DNA of 64,000 nucleotides from Oxyruncus cristatus (GCA_013399855.1 VXAY01006172.1:493780-557779); one strand, 5' to 3'; counted from the stretch's first letter, positions 13,128-27,899 are shown. Notes: generated by a model from the letters alone, not told the origin. Translations and numbers: made by a program.

Positions 13128-15031
13128 ACGTTATAAATTTGTAATTACATTTTAATTTTTAATATGTCATGTTTTCAGCCCAATAAAGGAAAAGTTGCAT
13201 TAGGATGTTAAAACCGTTTCATGAAGCCTTTCCCCCCCATTTTTTTAAGCCTCCCTTTCTCATTTTCTGTTCTGTTCTGCTTCTTAGAGGTCCTCTAGCC
13301 AGCCAGTCCTCAAAGGCAGGGAGGCTAAGGGCACTGTGCAGTGGCAGTACCGTGTCTTAAGTGTGCAATGCTAATGCACAGAGACTCTTGGTCTGGTAAA
13401 TCTGCAGCCATTCTCTTCAGGTACAAAGAGCTTACCATATTCAGAGAAACCTTTTTTGTGTTTCTCATCTGGACTATGCGTGAATCCAGCTTTTATAAGA
13501 GTGTGCAGCAGCCAGTGTCGTAACTCTTTTACTCTTTTCCTTGATTATGGTGGGAAAGTAAGATATTCTCTGGTAGTTTTTTAATGCAGAGCTGTAAACA
13601 GCTGCAGATGTGATCTCAACAAAGCTATGTAATCAGGAACAGTATTAACTGTGAGTTTAGCAGTGGTTTCTACACTGCATTGAGCTTCATGGGGTATTTC
13701 ACTGCAAATACATGTCTTAAACAACTTTTTCCACTGTGCTACTTCTGGAGGGCTTTCCTCAGCAAGTATCTGTGTTTAATTTTGTTATTTCCACGATTTA
13801 TTTCAAGTGGTATCTCCTTTTATCTTCTCTCAGATCTGTTAATTCCTTAGTCCCAGAGCAATATTTCTTTCTCCTCTCCAGCATTTGAAGCTCATCTTGC
13901 TTTCTTAATCCACAAATTTCATTATCATGCTACCTACCTCCTTTCCCATGATCATTAATGAAACAAGATGGGACCTGCTGCTGGTCCCTTTGGTATCCCA
14001 GCATGTGCTGTGTGATAAGAGTTTGAACAAAAGAATTGCCATTTGAGGGCTGACCTTTGGAAACACAAGTCAGCTCTTACCATGGTATTTTTAATTGTCC
14101 TTAAAAAAAAAAAAAGCAGAAGCTTCATAAAGGGGAACTTCTTAGCCCCTTGGGGCCTTGGGCTTCCAGCTGTTGCTCAAATTTTACTGCTTTAGTCTTT
14201 TGTATCTCAAGGCTTGAGATAACATTTGTTCAGTTTAGTAGTACCATCACCCATGAAAACCATTGTAAATACTAAAATTCCCAAGCACCGAAAACATTAG
14301 AAGGGTAAAATAAAAACTGGAAAAGAAATCTAGATGGTTCTGATCATGTGGAATAGAACAGATCTAAATGAAAGCATAATCTTTTAGAATTATGCAGGTT
14401 GTTTTTGCTAAATTCTGTGTGAACATGATTGTGAAAGCAGTTAGGCTGACAGGTGACTGGCGGCTTGGGTTAGAACACCTGGATGCTCAAATTTTATTCT
14501 GCTGACCTGCTGGATCATTTTGCCAGGTGTGTGGGGATTTCAGCCTTCTTCAGAGATGGCTCATAGGGGAAAAAAAAGATACCAAAACAAACCTCGTAAA
14601 ATCTGTGTGTAATTTTTATTATTATTCATATATCATTTGGAGATTATGCCAATTTATTTTAGATTGCTTTATATTAATTAGAAAAGGATTTAAGTGGAAT
14701 TGTTTTCAGCCTAAACTAGGTGTGGATATGTAAGAGTCTACTGGGTGAAATAATCACTTTTAATTTAAGTCATGCAAATATATGTGTATACAAAATTGTG
14801 TGATTATCCACTGTTTTTTTTCTCCCTAGATATTCCAAACCATTTTTTATGAGTTTCTACCCCCTTTTCAAATTCTGTCAGATTAATAATTGCAAATTTT
14901 ATTACCCTATTCAAGACTGATCAATCTCTTGAACTAATATTTAAAATAGGAAACTCATTCTCTTGGCTTAAGGCAAAAGTTATCTTCAGTACAAGAGTTT
15001 GGCTGTTTTCCTCTTGTCCAAGCTGATACTC

Positions 15032-15068
15032 ACATATATATGTGTATATATATCTATATATCTATATC
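15032..15068. repeat. TA/TATC simple repeat
   Basis: Short tandem run of ATAT, GTATAT and CTATAT units (acatatatatgtgtatatat, then atctatatatctatatc). Low-complexity, no coding potential. Confidence 0.85.
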
Positions 15069-15496
15069 CTTATTAGTGAGTTTATGAAGTCAACTTTCTA
15101 TTGTTTTGCAATTAGTATTATCAGTTCTACCCAGAAAAAGGGACAGGAAAAATGCAAGGAGGTGGGAGTAACTGTGTCTCAGATCATATGCCCAGTTGTT
15201 CTGTCATTTTTTTCTGATGCAAAAGTAATTAATGATTTTATAACTTGGACTATTATCATCTATGATATGTATAAAAGAGCTGATGTGAAACACTTATTGA
15301 CTTAAGTTTTTATATTTTCTGAACTTGTGAGTACTTGAATTTGCAAGTTATGCATTTTTATCCTGACTGTTTTGCATGTAATAAATTGTTTCCTGCAGCT
15401 ATAACCAAGGCTTTCACAAACTGATGGAATCAACAATATAGTAGATGTAATTGCCAAGTACACTGAATTTTTAAGCATCTTCTTTCTGCTTTACAG

Positions 15497-16190
15497 GTTT
15501 GTCTGAGGATGCAGCAGAGGAAGCGAAAATTCATGAAACCTGAAGACAACCCTCAGGAGGAATTTCTATCTGATGTCAGATGCATTTATAATGCAGAAGT
15601 ACTGATCCATTTTAATCTGTACTGATTGCAGTTTCCAGAAGGAGAGGACTGTGCTAGTTTATGTTGAAAAAAAAAAAAAAAGTTACTTTCTAATCATTTT
15701 GGTTGGGTCTCCGTTAACAACTACTAGCATCCTTTCTGTGAGCAAAGTTTAAGCACTTACCCAACTGTTGTAGGGGTGTTGTGTTGTATTTTACAATATA
15801 TCATCCCTTTCTAAGGATTCAGTTGATTGATCAAAGACTGTTTACACATAGTTAAAAGCAGCCTTTGTTTCAGGATATGTTTTATCTTTTTAAAAAAGAT
15901 ATTCTGAACTGCACCTCCCTTTGAGATTATATTAACATTTGTTATATCACAGTTTTGACAAAAGATAACTATCTCGTTTCCTCTTGTACTAACATTCACA
16001 ATTCCAGACAGCTGAATTCACTACCAGAAGAAAAACTCGTAATCCATCAACTCTTTTTCTCCTCTCTCACTGCTTATACAGACTCCTGCTCTCTAGAGAT
16101 ATAGAGTAAAATATGGTTACTGGACATAAAGGGCAAACCCTTTTGCCATTAACTATGTCACTATGAATGGGAATAAAGTTTACACTGTAA
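15497..16190 (+). other. candidate terminal exon of unknown transcript
   Basis: The acceptor ttctttctgctttacag ends at 15496. Reading phase 0 from 15497 gives 42 open codons to a TGA at 15623-15625. The stretch is polar, with a basic QQRKRK patch followed by an acidic PEDNPQEE segment. A canonical AATAAA lies at 16172-16177, so acceptor, short coding tail, about 550 bp of 3' UTR and a poly(A) signal would make a coherent last exon. A second frame ends after about 15 codons. I do not recognise the peptide. In other vertebrates the gene upstream of BMPER is BBS9, but I cannot show this belongs to it. Confidence 0.2.
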
Positions 16191-19100
16191 GTACGCTGAG
16201 CACAGCAGCACATGGATCTTTTTATGGTTACCTGTGTTTTTCTTGTCAGTCAGTTTGTTCTAGTTATGGGCAAGATTTTCAAAAGTAACAAACAATTTTT
16301 GAGTGCCTTAATTTTTATTAACCCAGTTGGAGGATGCTTTGAGTGTTGTGTATTTAGGAAGTGCTGAGTGTTCACCTTCTGAAGGTCAGGTCCATGCAAG
16401 GTACCTGAAATGCCCCACCCAGCAACTGAGGTGAGCTTTGAGAGGACCTTGGCCTGGAGTTTGGAAGAGTCAGGCTCGTGTCCAGATTTCTGAGAGTGAG
16501 TTAAGATATTACTAAAATATACTTGGAAATAAAAATAGCTGAGATCTGGGTCAAGTGTATAAATGGCATTTCAACGAGCCCTCTCCTGGCTGTTGGTGGT
16601 TCATACCAAAACACAAGTGGCAGTCTCCCGGGTGGCACATAGAAAATGCACTGATAGTCTCACTTTAGTTTCTGGTAGATACAATTGCCTGAGCCATCTC
16701 CACAGTCCATGCTCCTACTGGTCTCCTCAACAGGGGTTCACCAACTCCTGTTCTAGCTGTAGAATAGGCCCCTCCAACTCACTTTTGTTTTAGAAGAGGT
16801 TGTGACAGTTGCTGTGGTCAATGCTGGCTTGATCTGTGGATTAATAAGGAGACACTATTTTTCCAGGATGTCTTAAGTCATCAACCTTCATCCTGTCCAT
16901 ATCTACTTTCAACTGCTTTGCATCCACCCTTAAAACAAAACCACCTTTGCACCACTTGTGTGTCTGCTGCTTAACCCTCTGATCCTACTCTAGTTCAGTA
17001 AACATGATATAATTGTTTCAAGGAGCTTTTTTTAACATGTTAGTATTAAATAGAGCTCAGTAGCCAGGTACCTGGGTAAGGCCTCTGATACTTCTAGGGC
17101 TGCAGTGAGCCATAACTCCCCATAAAAATGACTCTGTCCCCCAGGAGATCTCAGATATCTACAAGTTGTGGGGCCAGAAATCTTGCTTTTTTTCCCAGGA
17201 ATGAAAAATCTTACCCCCTGCTTGTTATGGAGTGATTCTGCTCTCTGAGTTTTCTTCACTCTGATCCCTCCCCTGTGGTTTTTGGCAGGAGGGTGGTATC
17301 CAACCCATTGTCAAGGTACCCTGCTGCGCTGTGAAAATTACACAATAAAATAATCTCCTGTAGTCTCTGTACACACCTCAGTGACCAAAGAAAATCCATG
17401 GAGAACTAATCAATTACTGTAGCTATTAGGCTTAAACGTTAACTATAGATCTCAAACCTTCTTTTGTCCTCTTGTCAGTGGCTACTAGGTAATCTAGAAA
17501 AACCAAGCACAGTTAGTACCAAAAGCCCATACATTATTATGTGGAATCCTGGACCAAAGAATCCTTAGCTATAGGCATATAATGTAGCTGGAAAGTACAC
17601 TGCTATGAGACTTCTTTGAAATATAATACTCTGTCATAATTCCCATTATTGAATGTGATCCCAGTGCTCAGAGCTGCTGGGCTTCATTGGGTTTTTAGGG
17701 TAAATGACGAGTAGGCACTCAAGTCAATTATATCATCCACTCTTATTTAAGTTATTTTCTGTCATTTTAGGATGTAAGGTTCAGAAGCACTCTTTATTTG
17801 CCTTTTCCGCTCCATGCTTTGTAAAATAAGTTCTCATGAGAGCAGTTTTACAAAAAGGGGAAAACATACTGGTAATAAAGAAGGGGGGAAAGAAAAAGGT
17901 AGAACTGTCTATAGTAGTTATGTATGACCTCTTTGTATATTGTGCTAAATTGCAGTGTTTGATAGTATCATCAGGATTTTAAAGTTGCATTGAGTAAAAA
18001 TTACTTAGTTTCCCCCAATGCCAAATAGTCCATCTAATTCAGAGGAAGGAAGTAATAGAAATGTAGTCATTTACACAGCAAGCTAAGAGGAAATATTGTA
18101 AAGTAAGTCTTAGCAGTTCTCAAATGTAGTTTGAATTTTTAAGAAAGTTCTTTTTGACTGGAAAAAAAATCAGGCCAATTACAGGAAGTTTGGAAGCTAG
18201 AGAGTTGGCCAACTGAAAATGTAAGGAAACATTTCTGAGGCAGAAAGAGACGTTGCTACCCAGTCAAACTATTTTGAACAGGATTTTAGAGTAATGCCTG
18301 GTCAGCTGTTTCAGTCAGCTTAAATATGCAGTGCATCTGCACATTTAGCTATTCTAGTAGGATTTTATATGATTAGGTGGCTCACAGACAAAAATTAATT
18401 TTAAATAATAATTTTATTGAAAATAATTTGTTATATCTAAAAGGGATTTTGTGACATTTTTAAAATCACGCTGTGAGTCATGGCATCTTTATTATGTAGA
18501 ACTTTGAAATACATTTTCTAAAATAAGTCCTAATATAAAGTATATATTTTTCTGTTAAACAGGTAAATACTTCTAAAGATTATTTTCTTGGTAGAGTTTA
18601 TTTTTGGAATGTTATTGTCCAAGGGCTTTTCTTTAATTTTGTTTTTCTGCTGTTGCATTTCAGAAAAACAGATTAAAACAATTACTACTCTGATGACCAA
18701 AATCTGGAGGTCTGGACTCTGCTGATCTTTTGGGCTTTGTACACAATGCTGAGTTCAAACTAAGACTGTGGTTTCCAGCCCCAGATTGATTCTTCTGTCC
18801 AACTATTATTCAACTATGACACAGAAAAACAACATTTCTCTGCTTTCAAGGGGCTGGGTTTTGCTTTATAATGTCTGGTTGTTTTCTCTTCTTTAGCATT
18901 TATTGTACAGCGAGAATTAGAGATCAGTTTCACTATTCTTGTATTGCTTGTAAAGATTAATTTACTGCCATAAACTGAAACTTGCTGAGCAGAGATTGTA
19001 TTTCTATGTGAAGTCCTTCCAGCATAAAAAAAAAAAAAATAATTACAGGGTATGCATCAAATTGAATAAGTATATTTCCTTCTTATCAGAATATCCTGTT

Positions 19101-22100
19101 TATAAAAAATCAATTAAAAGAAAAATACTGCAAAAGTGCTGCAAAATATATGACATACTCCTGAAACCAAGCTTCTGTATCCCTTCTTAATTTGAAATTA
19201 ACCTTGAGTTTCCCATAGCTTTGTTTGCTGTCACCCCTTCACATCTTGCTGCTTTGTTTATTTATTTTTTGTAGCATAAGGTTCCTCCACTATTTATATT
19301 GTATCTTCATATGCTGCTTGCAGGTGACTTAGTTCCTTTGAAGCTCAAAGGTAAAGTTTGCATAGCATTATGCTGTTTCATGAGCCTTGCTCCTATTGAG
19401 GGGACAGAATGCCCACAGGGCCAGGCTTATAATTAACAAAATTGACCCAAGCAAGAAGTAGTTTTGAATGCATTGTTTCAATGAGAACTTATTCTAATAT
19501 TCCAGTAGACCAAGTTCAACACAAGTTTGTTATGTATATAAAGACTGAAAAACATTGCTTTGTTTAGAGTCCTGAACCTCCTCTGTACTAGTTTGTCCCC
19601 TGTCTTGTAAATTCTTATAACTGACAATAGTGTCAGGAATGATTATTTCTGTCCTTCTTTGCAAGATAGCTGGTTGGTTGCTGTATAGAAGCTGCTAATA
19701 TGGGGGAATATGCTTTTGCCAGGAAACCAGCAGATCACAGCAGAGAGGCCTATCGTTTCTGTTAGCATTAAATGTATGGCAAGTGATTTAGTTAGCATGG
19801 GGATGGAAGCATAACCCAGCTAATTGAATTTACCTCATCTTCTCTGACAATGCATCCTGATTGCTATATCTTTACATCTACCATAGCAGGAAGTTCAAAC
19901 AAATGCAACATGAACATACATTTGAATAAGTATAGCTATTATTTTAAAACACTATGGTATTATTAGAAGTTTCATGTTGTTGAAATAAAGAAACAGAGTA
20001 AAATACCAATTTATTTTCATACACACTCATTGTAGGTTGATGTTTCCTTTGCATGCAGTGCTATGTGCTTTGATTTACTATGTGTGTATGAGGCATCCAT
20101 GCTTGTGGATGAACCTACTGTGTTGAAGATTTCAGTATCCATTCTCATGCTTTAAATGAAAGGATTAAGCAAAATCCTGCTTATGTATCAGGAAAAAAAT
20201 TGCTAAAGTAATCAGAAGCCCTGGAAGAGATCCACACCCTCAGGCTATACCATGTAAATTGATTTTAACTCTAATGGGAGTATTTTTCATTCAATATAAC
20301 ATCAGCATATTGTATTGTTCATTTGTTTGCTAGCCACCAGTTTACACTCTCATAATAAAAAATATTTCTCTTGGAAATAATATTTTGCAAGAACAGTTAA
20401 TGCTCTAGAGCAAAGTGATAACAGTGTTTAATAAGATATTTTCTTTCATCTTTATAAGCAGAGTAGAGGTCTGGGAGTGCTTCCTAAGTGGGAATGATCA
20501 ATGCCAATCATAGCTTGCTCTCCACTACAGCTCCAGCTGGGTGCAGACTGACAGGGTATTCAGCTGCAGAGACAAGATAAAAGCTGTTCTGATTATGTAA
20601 ACTGTTGCCTGATCTGAAACCTTGAAGGGAGGTCAGTCATCCTGAGTCATTACTGTAATCTGATTAGAGGCCCAAATCTATTTTCGATGAATTTAACTGA
20701 GTATTTTGCCATTGATTTTGACAGGAGAGCATCCATACTCTTTTACTGGGGGCTGTATGTCAAAATAAGATGACATGTAAGCATGAACTCCTAGCTAGAT
20801 GATGTAATAAATGATGAAGGTCACTCCAAAGGTTCTGTTCCCAAAATACAATGTGGATGAGGCTTAGCTAGTCAGTATTCATTAAATAGCTGCCAGTTTA
20901 CACCCTAGAAGTGATTGCTTCTCTGTAGAGGGTGATGCTGCATGTGAAATAGGTCCTTGCAAAATAATACCCTAGAGCATTCTATACTTGTTACTTCAGC
21001 CACTTACAAGGCAAAGTCACCCTCAGGGTGATGTATAGCAGCTTTTCAACAGTTATATCACACTATTATGTAGTTTAGGAAATCAAGCAATGAGCAGCGT
21101 GCCCTCGTTCTGCTTCTCAACCAAGACAATATGGGAAGGATGTATTTCCAGGACACATTCTATTAAGAAGAATGCACTTAATTAATTTGACATTTGATCA
21201 ACAGAAAGCTTGGCCCTCTATCTTTTAAAAAGTTACCATGGTTTCTCTAAATTGATGTGGTTATTACGATTACTATTTCCTGAATGTCACGTACTATTCA
21301 AAAATTGGCAACTCCAGTGTCTTCTAATTATACTGAGACATTTTATCATTGTTAATGAATGTACCATAGGTGCTATTCTTAGACAACCTTAGGAACAAGC
21401 AAGGGTTTTGATCCAAGGATGGCTTGGATCAGTCCTCCTTGCTTTGCTGAATCTGATGAGATGGTATTGTGAAGTTTACAGTGTGTTTGGGAAAGAAAAG
21501 AGTTTTTATTATGTTGATTTTAATACTTTATTCATTTTAAAGGATAGATCAGTTCCACATCATCTTGGAAGCATTAGAGAATATATTAAAAAGTTGGTCT
21601 ATAACAGATAATATTCCAATTCATTATGAAGCAAGCATTCAGTAATTAATAGTTACTTCAAATGCCTACAATATATTATAATCATGATTGGATTCAATTA
21701 CAAGAGACATAAAGAGGATTATTGTACTTTTTTTTTTCTCTCATGGCATAATGAAGTCAAGATGGTTAGGATCCATAAATATTGGAAAACGGTCAAGTTG
21801 CTGCATAAATAACAGATCCTGCTTTTTCCAGCTGCCTGGATGTGTAGTGTCTTCCTTGAGCAGTGACTGTAAGTAGGAACGGGTAAGAATACAGCTTGGT
21901 TAACATGGTGTGATTGCTTCTGATCCAGTAGAAACAAAGAGAGTTTCTCTTGGCAGTGTATTTGAATGCCATGTTCCAGCATTAACTAAATATTTTGTGG
22001 TGCTATGACACAATTCTTTTATCATGACACTGGACAGCTTCTTTTGCATATTTCAGGGTGCAAGTCCCAAAAGCAGTCAGGAGGTGTGTGACTTGGGAGG

Positions 22101-25100
22101 GGAGCATTTCCCCTATTGCTCTGGGCAACAGGATTTCAAATGTAAGGCTTTGTCCCTACTGGCAGTTTATTAGAAGGCCTGGGAGGAGGAAGAGGAGACC
22201 CAAAGAACTGGATTCCCAGCAGAATCATGTCCAAATGCTCCCACACCAGCTGCCACAGAGAAATGTATTCTCTTGAGAAGAGGAATCTTACCTCACCTTG
22301 GTAAGATTGTCCCCCCAGGATTAGTACATTTGGGTGTTTGGTGGTCAGATAGCAGGGCTGGATGCAGTGATAACAACCAGCTTGACATCACTAAAAGAAG
22401 ACTGGAAATGTATGTTTCTGTGGCCAAACAACTAAAAAAGAATATGGACAATATGAGTGGTCTGTCAGAACAGCTAATGGTTTATCACTGCTGTTATACC
22501 TATCTAGCAAGGTCTGAGAAGTGGATGATAACCTCCTGACTGTGGACAAGCAGGACTGGAAAAGGTAATGGGTGCTCCTCTGGGCAAGTGCGATAGGTGA
22601 GGTTGGCAAAAACAGGATGAAAGAGAGTTGGGAATGTGTAGGTGGTTGTAGATTGTGGATGGTACACATTTAGCGTGTCAATAATTGATTTTTTTTTTCT
22701 ATTTTTGTCTCTTCTTTTATAACAAAGTCATTCCATGTTTAGCATTCATTAGCTCATCTCATGGGGAGAGGAGTCTTCTTCGCTTTTAATCCTTCTTCTC
22801 ATCATCCACATTTTTGTACGTAGCAGTCACTCTTGCAATTCCGTTTTCCTTTTGCTTTTTTTCCTACCAAACCCCACTGACCGTAAATTGACGATTTTGC
22901 CCAGCAGCCACTTTGTAGGTGTAAGTTTTAAAAATCCTGAAAGAAGGAAAACTTGCAGCAAAATGAGTGTTTTGGTTAAACTTTTGAAATACAATGTATC
23001 TATTCTTCTCCAGGATGAATAACATTGCTTTCAGCATCAGGAAAATAATGAATGGAAAACCATGTGCACTAAAGAAGTTGAAGCTTTACTTTAAAGGGCT
23101 ACTGCCCAAGTATGTCATCCAACAGAGGAAAGTTGGTAGCTGCATTGTTTTTTGTACGACAGCTACCCAGACGGTGATGTGATATCTTTTACTGGGCTAA
23201 CCAAAGTTAAAAATAGAACTGAGCAAATAAATCCCAATGACTAACGGAGTTTGTGCATTTAACCTTTCTTGCTTCTGATCAACTTTTTCAAGCCTAGCCA
23301 CGAACTTTTACTTTACAGTATGCTGAGAGATTGCTAAACCTGGTGAGCTTCCTACCTTTAGCTTGACAATTTGATTGCACAAAAACTGATAGGCACAAAA
23401 ATACAACCTGGTCCTACTTGTTCAGGATTATTGTACTGGCCAGAAAAAACAATTTCTACAAATGCTCGTCCACTTCTCTGAACCCTGAAGTGTTTAGCTG
23501 AATTAGGCTTCTTAGGTCTCAAGTCAGTGGGCATTGCCATACCTCGGGGGCTGAGCTAGGAGGTGAGTTCAGGCATTTACCTGTATACTTGTTTATCTGG
23601 ATTGCTGGAGGCTTTGTGATAGGATTTACAGAAACCCCCGTGCACTGTTACTTTTTGGATAGGGTTTTTTTACCAAATCACTTCCAGGTCGACTTCTGAT
23701 TTGAAATTAGTTTGTCTCTTTCTGTCTGCTCATTGTCCTCGCTATAGCAAGTTTTTATTCACTGAATTTAAGGACAGATTATTCCTTTTCCATATCACTT
23801 TTACTCCTGTTGAGAGCTATCTATCCTTCAAAGCTGGTTGTGTACTACTGTAAGCGGAGGGAGCAGTACAGCAGAGGCAAGCAGATCAAACTGCCTGTAA
23901 ACAGCAGAGTTGTATAACTCTCACTGATTCACCATCCTGTGGGTGTGGTGGAGCAGTTTCCATAGTGGTAAACTTACTCACCAAAGTGGCCAAAGGACAT
24001 TCTTGTTTGGGGAAAAAATTCCAGCCAGAGGGTATAAGCGAAAGGAGCACCCTTCTTGTTCCTAACTTTTTGTGCCTACTTCATCGTTGCTCGAGGCTAG
24101 ATTGTTATTCATGTGGCTTCTGTGGTGAAATGATTGTGGGTTTTATTCTCAGCAAGGATGAACCAAAACTGGGGTAGTCAAGGCTCTGACAGTGTGCCTG
24201 GGCAGCTCCAGAGCTGTGCACTAGCCCTTCCCCCTTCCCACACGTGCACAGGCTCTTCTGTGCTCCTGAACAGAGCAGAAATAGGGATGTTCAGCTTTAC
24301 TTTTCAGGGATAGATTTCCTGCTCCAGGACACAAGTCCAGCAGAGGCTGTGCCAAGATCCCTTAAGACTCATCACAGATTCCTCTATCTCTATGCCTTTG
24401 CCTGGCTCATGTCAGAGGTGTGTTCTGGCTCCTCTTTATACACTTTCCACCCTTTGTAAACTATAGCACCGGGTAGTGCTTAGAAAATACTCATAAACTG
24501 GCATAAGAGTTTTTTACCTCTCCTTACAGTCTTCCACATCTTTCTTCATCTTCACTGTGTGCCTATGGGAATATCTTTGGGTTAACATACCACAGTCTCT
24601 GCTAGGCTTGACTAAGTCCCGGTGCTTTCCCTTGCTAAGGCCTGCATTACCAAAACTAACCAATAATTGAGATTGCACTCATTTTTTAGGTATCCTGATT
24701 AAACTCAAGGCCTGTGCTCGCTCTGGGAACCCAGAAAGTGAGACTCCAGATTTGGAGAGTTTGATGTGGGCGAATAGAGCTATTGTTTGGCTGCTCCCAT
24801 GCCCATACCTTTGCAATCTGGCTCGGTCCTGCTAGCTATGAAAAAAATAATTCGCATTACACCTCCTCTAGGACAAAACAAAGCATAGCTTTCAGAACCA
24901 TCTTCTCTTCCTGATTCTTCTAGTTTGCGTCCTGTAAATTCAAACTGTCTTGCCTTAATCCTTTTCTGCACTTGGGCCAGCAGCTGAAAGCCTGTGAAAG
25001 CATGTGTGTTTTATCCTCTGTATGCAATGCAGAAACAGCTTTACAAACCACAGAGACTATTTTAAATTAAATGGCCATTTTTTGCAATCCTATCATTACA

Positions 25101-27899
25101 AAGCTGAGGCTTGATTGTTGTCCTCAGAGTGCATCATAGCAGCAAAATTCCTTCATTTTGGGAATTGTACTGTGTATTCATCCAGTTGGAGTGGACCCAA
25201 AAGCAAAGCATGGAACTGTTGTGAGTGCTGGCTAGTGCTCACAATATTACTTTCTCTGATAGATGGCTTGTACTGTCGTTTTGTGGAATGCTCAGATGTC
25301 AGTTCATCATCATTTGGATTGTAGGGTTGAATTTTTTCTTTTCAATAAAGATGCACAGAAATTATCTTTAAGAAATGCAGTTGTTTTTATTACTGCTTGC
25401 ACAGCAGAACTGAAAGCAGCTCTACTGTGGGACAGCAAACCCCTCAGTTCTGTAATTTATTATTTGATATTTTTCTTTTCTCATATGGACATTTATGAAG
25501 GTAAACACATACTTCAAAACAAGTCAATCGAAGAAAGTACTTGTGGAAGTTAAGAAGTTGGGAAAAGTTGGAGTCTTCACCAAAGCCCCATGCTGTGCGC
25601 GTCCCTCGCAAGCCATCCAAGCAACGCCAGCGGGCAGCCAAGTCACACAGCTTGCTTGGCGTGGTCTGTAAGTACAGGGCAGCCTCACACCTTGTTTCCA
25701 AAGTTTTCCAGTTGGACTTTCGTTCTGTCTGGTTTCTTTCTGTCTAGTTTCCATGAAACCACTGCCTCTCACGGAAGCCTGGGAGACCTTAGATGCTCAC
25801 AGCCGCTTAGCTGAGTTTGTGGATTAATTTAGGCCTGTTGCCAGTTGGAATGCGAGGGCTATCTAAATGGGGAGGGGTGTCCTGGGTTGCTTCTGGACCA
25901 CGATGACATACCCACCAGGCCAGAGGTATGGCTGGCTTGTGCACAGCACTCAGTGCTGCCACTCTCAGAGGGGTATGGACCCAAATTCCTACTCTTTGGA
26001 GCACCAGGAGATGCAGCCCCTATGGAAGAAGAGGACTGTTTGTTGGGTAATCCAACACAAAGTGAACCTTGAACATAGGGGCACCCTGATGCTGTAGTCC
26101 TCTGCTTTCGAATGGAGTTATCCTGGCTTCCTCTGGGCACCTGCTGCAATAAGTGTCTGTAGGAGAGGACCTTCTGCCCACAATGTGATTATCCTTACTG
26201 ACCTTGTTCTTTTTGGGACAGCTCTGATGCATGAATGTTTCCAGAGAAAAGACCTGAATTATTTATTAGCATTTTGATGAGCAGTTTGCAAAATACTTCC
26301 AGCACCATAATCTTTTCTTCGTTTATTAATAGCTGTCTTATTTATTGTCTGACTTTCATAGAGATACAAGCTATGCTACAGCCATACAGACTGACTTCAA
26401 TTTAATCCAAACATAAGAATGTTAAAGACAATTTGATCAATATTAAAATATTATTTAACAATATTAAAACCAGTTAGAATTTTAAGTGACTTGGTAAAAA
26501 GGTTATTTTTTAGTTCACTTAATTAAATACCAAATCCCCTAAGACACAAATTCTGTTCTGTCTGAAAATAGTTTATTACCAACCAGTTTCTCACAAGATG
26601 TCGTTTTGTATGTTGGAATACCTGCCAGCCATCACCTTGAGACTTCAGAGTCTAGGTTTAAAGATACCTAAAATAAATAGCATACACCACATGTAAATAC
26701 ATATTTAAAATTCTGTGAAGCCTTAAAACAGTTGATTAATTGTTTTCTTTGGTCACAAGTAATTCAGCTGACTCTCCTGGGTTTAACCTGCTAATATATT
26801 CAAGACATGTGACTGATACTTTCCCAAAGTAAATACTATTCCATGTCTCTGTTCACCTCATGCTTCTAAATGATGTATTTGGAGGTATGCTACTGTCAGA
26901 GAACTTGGGGATTTGGCAGAAACTCCCTGCAGATTTGTCTAATGACACCAAAAGCCCACCTCTGGCACACTTAATATTGCTCTCATCTCCTCCTGAAAGA
27001 GCCTTAGATAGCTGAGAGGCACGTAGATGAATTATACTGCCTTCTGGAAGTACATTTTTTTTCTCTTGCCCAAGTGGCTCTGTGTTTTCTTTTGTGTGAA
27101 GGTCTGAGATTAATCTGACCTGTGTGAATCGGTAGCAAAACGAGATGAGTTTTTAATGAATTTCTGCTTTGGGGTTTTTTTGGGTCTGTATGTACTCCTG
27201 TCTACTTGAGTTAAGCACAGGAAGGATATCCAGGGTTTAATTAATCATTCAGAGTGGTGGGCAATTCAGTATAATTATTAAATCTTACAGTATTGCATCT
27301 TTAGTAATGGCTATAATACTCATTATGAAACTGTTTAACTAGGCAGAAGTATCAACAGATCAGTGCAGGATTACCCCAGTTTGCACAGGTGTATTATCTG
27401 AACATATCCTGATGGATGGAGCTTTACAAGACTGCTTATGATTGTCAGATCGTTGCTCTCTATATGTGCGGTACTGTCAGTCAGTAGGACAGATCGGGTA
27501 TTAATGTTTAATTGAGTGTGCTTCCCCTACATCGGAAGCCAAGGAGAAGTAGTAGGGAGGCTTTCTTACTTGTACCAGCTGTAACGTTGTATAGCCAATT
27601 TACTGAAGAAAAAAGTAATCAGTAAATTGCTTAATCTTTGTATTTGGAAAATAACAACAAGTAGGGGTTCTTTGTAAAACTGTCTGGTTTCCAGATAAGG
27701 TATGTTGCACTAATTGCAGGGACAGTAAAAGTGAACGTCCTACAAAGCCAGGCGAGTCGAAAGAAAAACGACGTTCTGAGAACAAACCAGGAGAGCATTT
27801 CGCTGGTGTAGAAAGGAGGAAGGAGCAAGGCATCAGGACGTACGGATTAGATTTCTGTAGCCAGCTCCGTGGCCCAGGTTAATTGTGGAAGCAGCTCCA
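16191..27899. other. long intergenic block, no gene recognised
   Basis: About 11.7 kb of mostly AT-rich sequence free of recognisable CR1. 25541-26230 is more GC-rich and has many short overlapping open frames on both strands, the pattern of GC-biased noise rather than a gene. Two sub-stretches (18400-18560 and 20460-20730) are dense in homeodomain, GATA and TGACAG-like motifs and may be conserved non-coding elements; this is impression only. No RNA gene was seen. Confidence 0.5.

Larger units (their letters stand above)
11781..15496. other. intergenic DNA, no gene recognised
   Basis: AT-rich sequence containing a T19 run at 13109-13127, an A run at 14103-14115 and a TA-rich simple repeat at 15032-15068. 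No open frame with family resemblance was found. Confidence 0.55.

Noticed and set aside
13335..13353. ctgtgcagtggcagtaccgt, similar to the 5' end of U4 snRNA
   Set aside because: The match to the U4 start is only about 18 bases with mismatches, and the sequence after it does not follow U4. At best it is a tiny truncated pseudogene.
25541..26240. Many overlapping 60-96-codon frames on both strands
   Set aside because: Six-frame openness in a locally GC-richer stretch, with no common family signal, no splice sites framing one frame and no Kozak-like start preferred.
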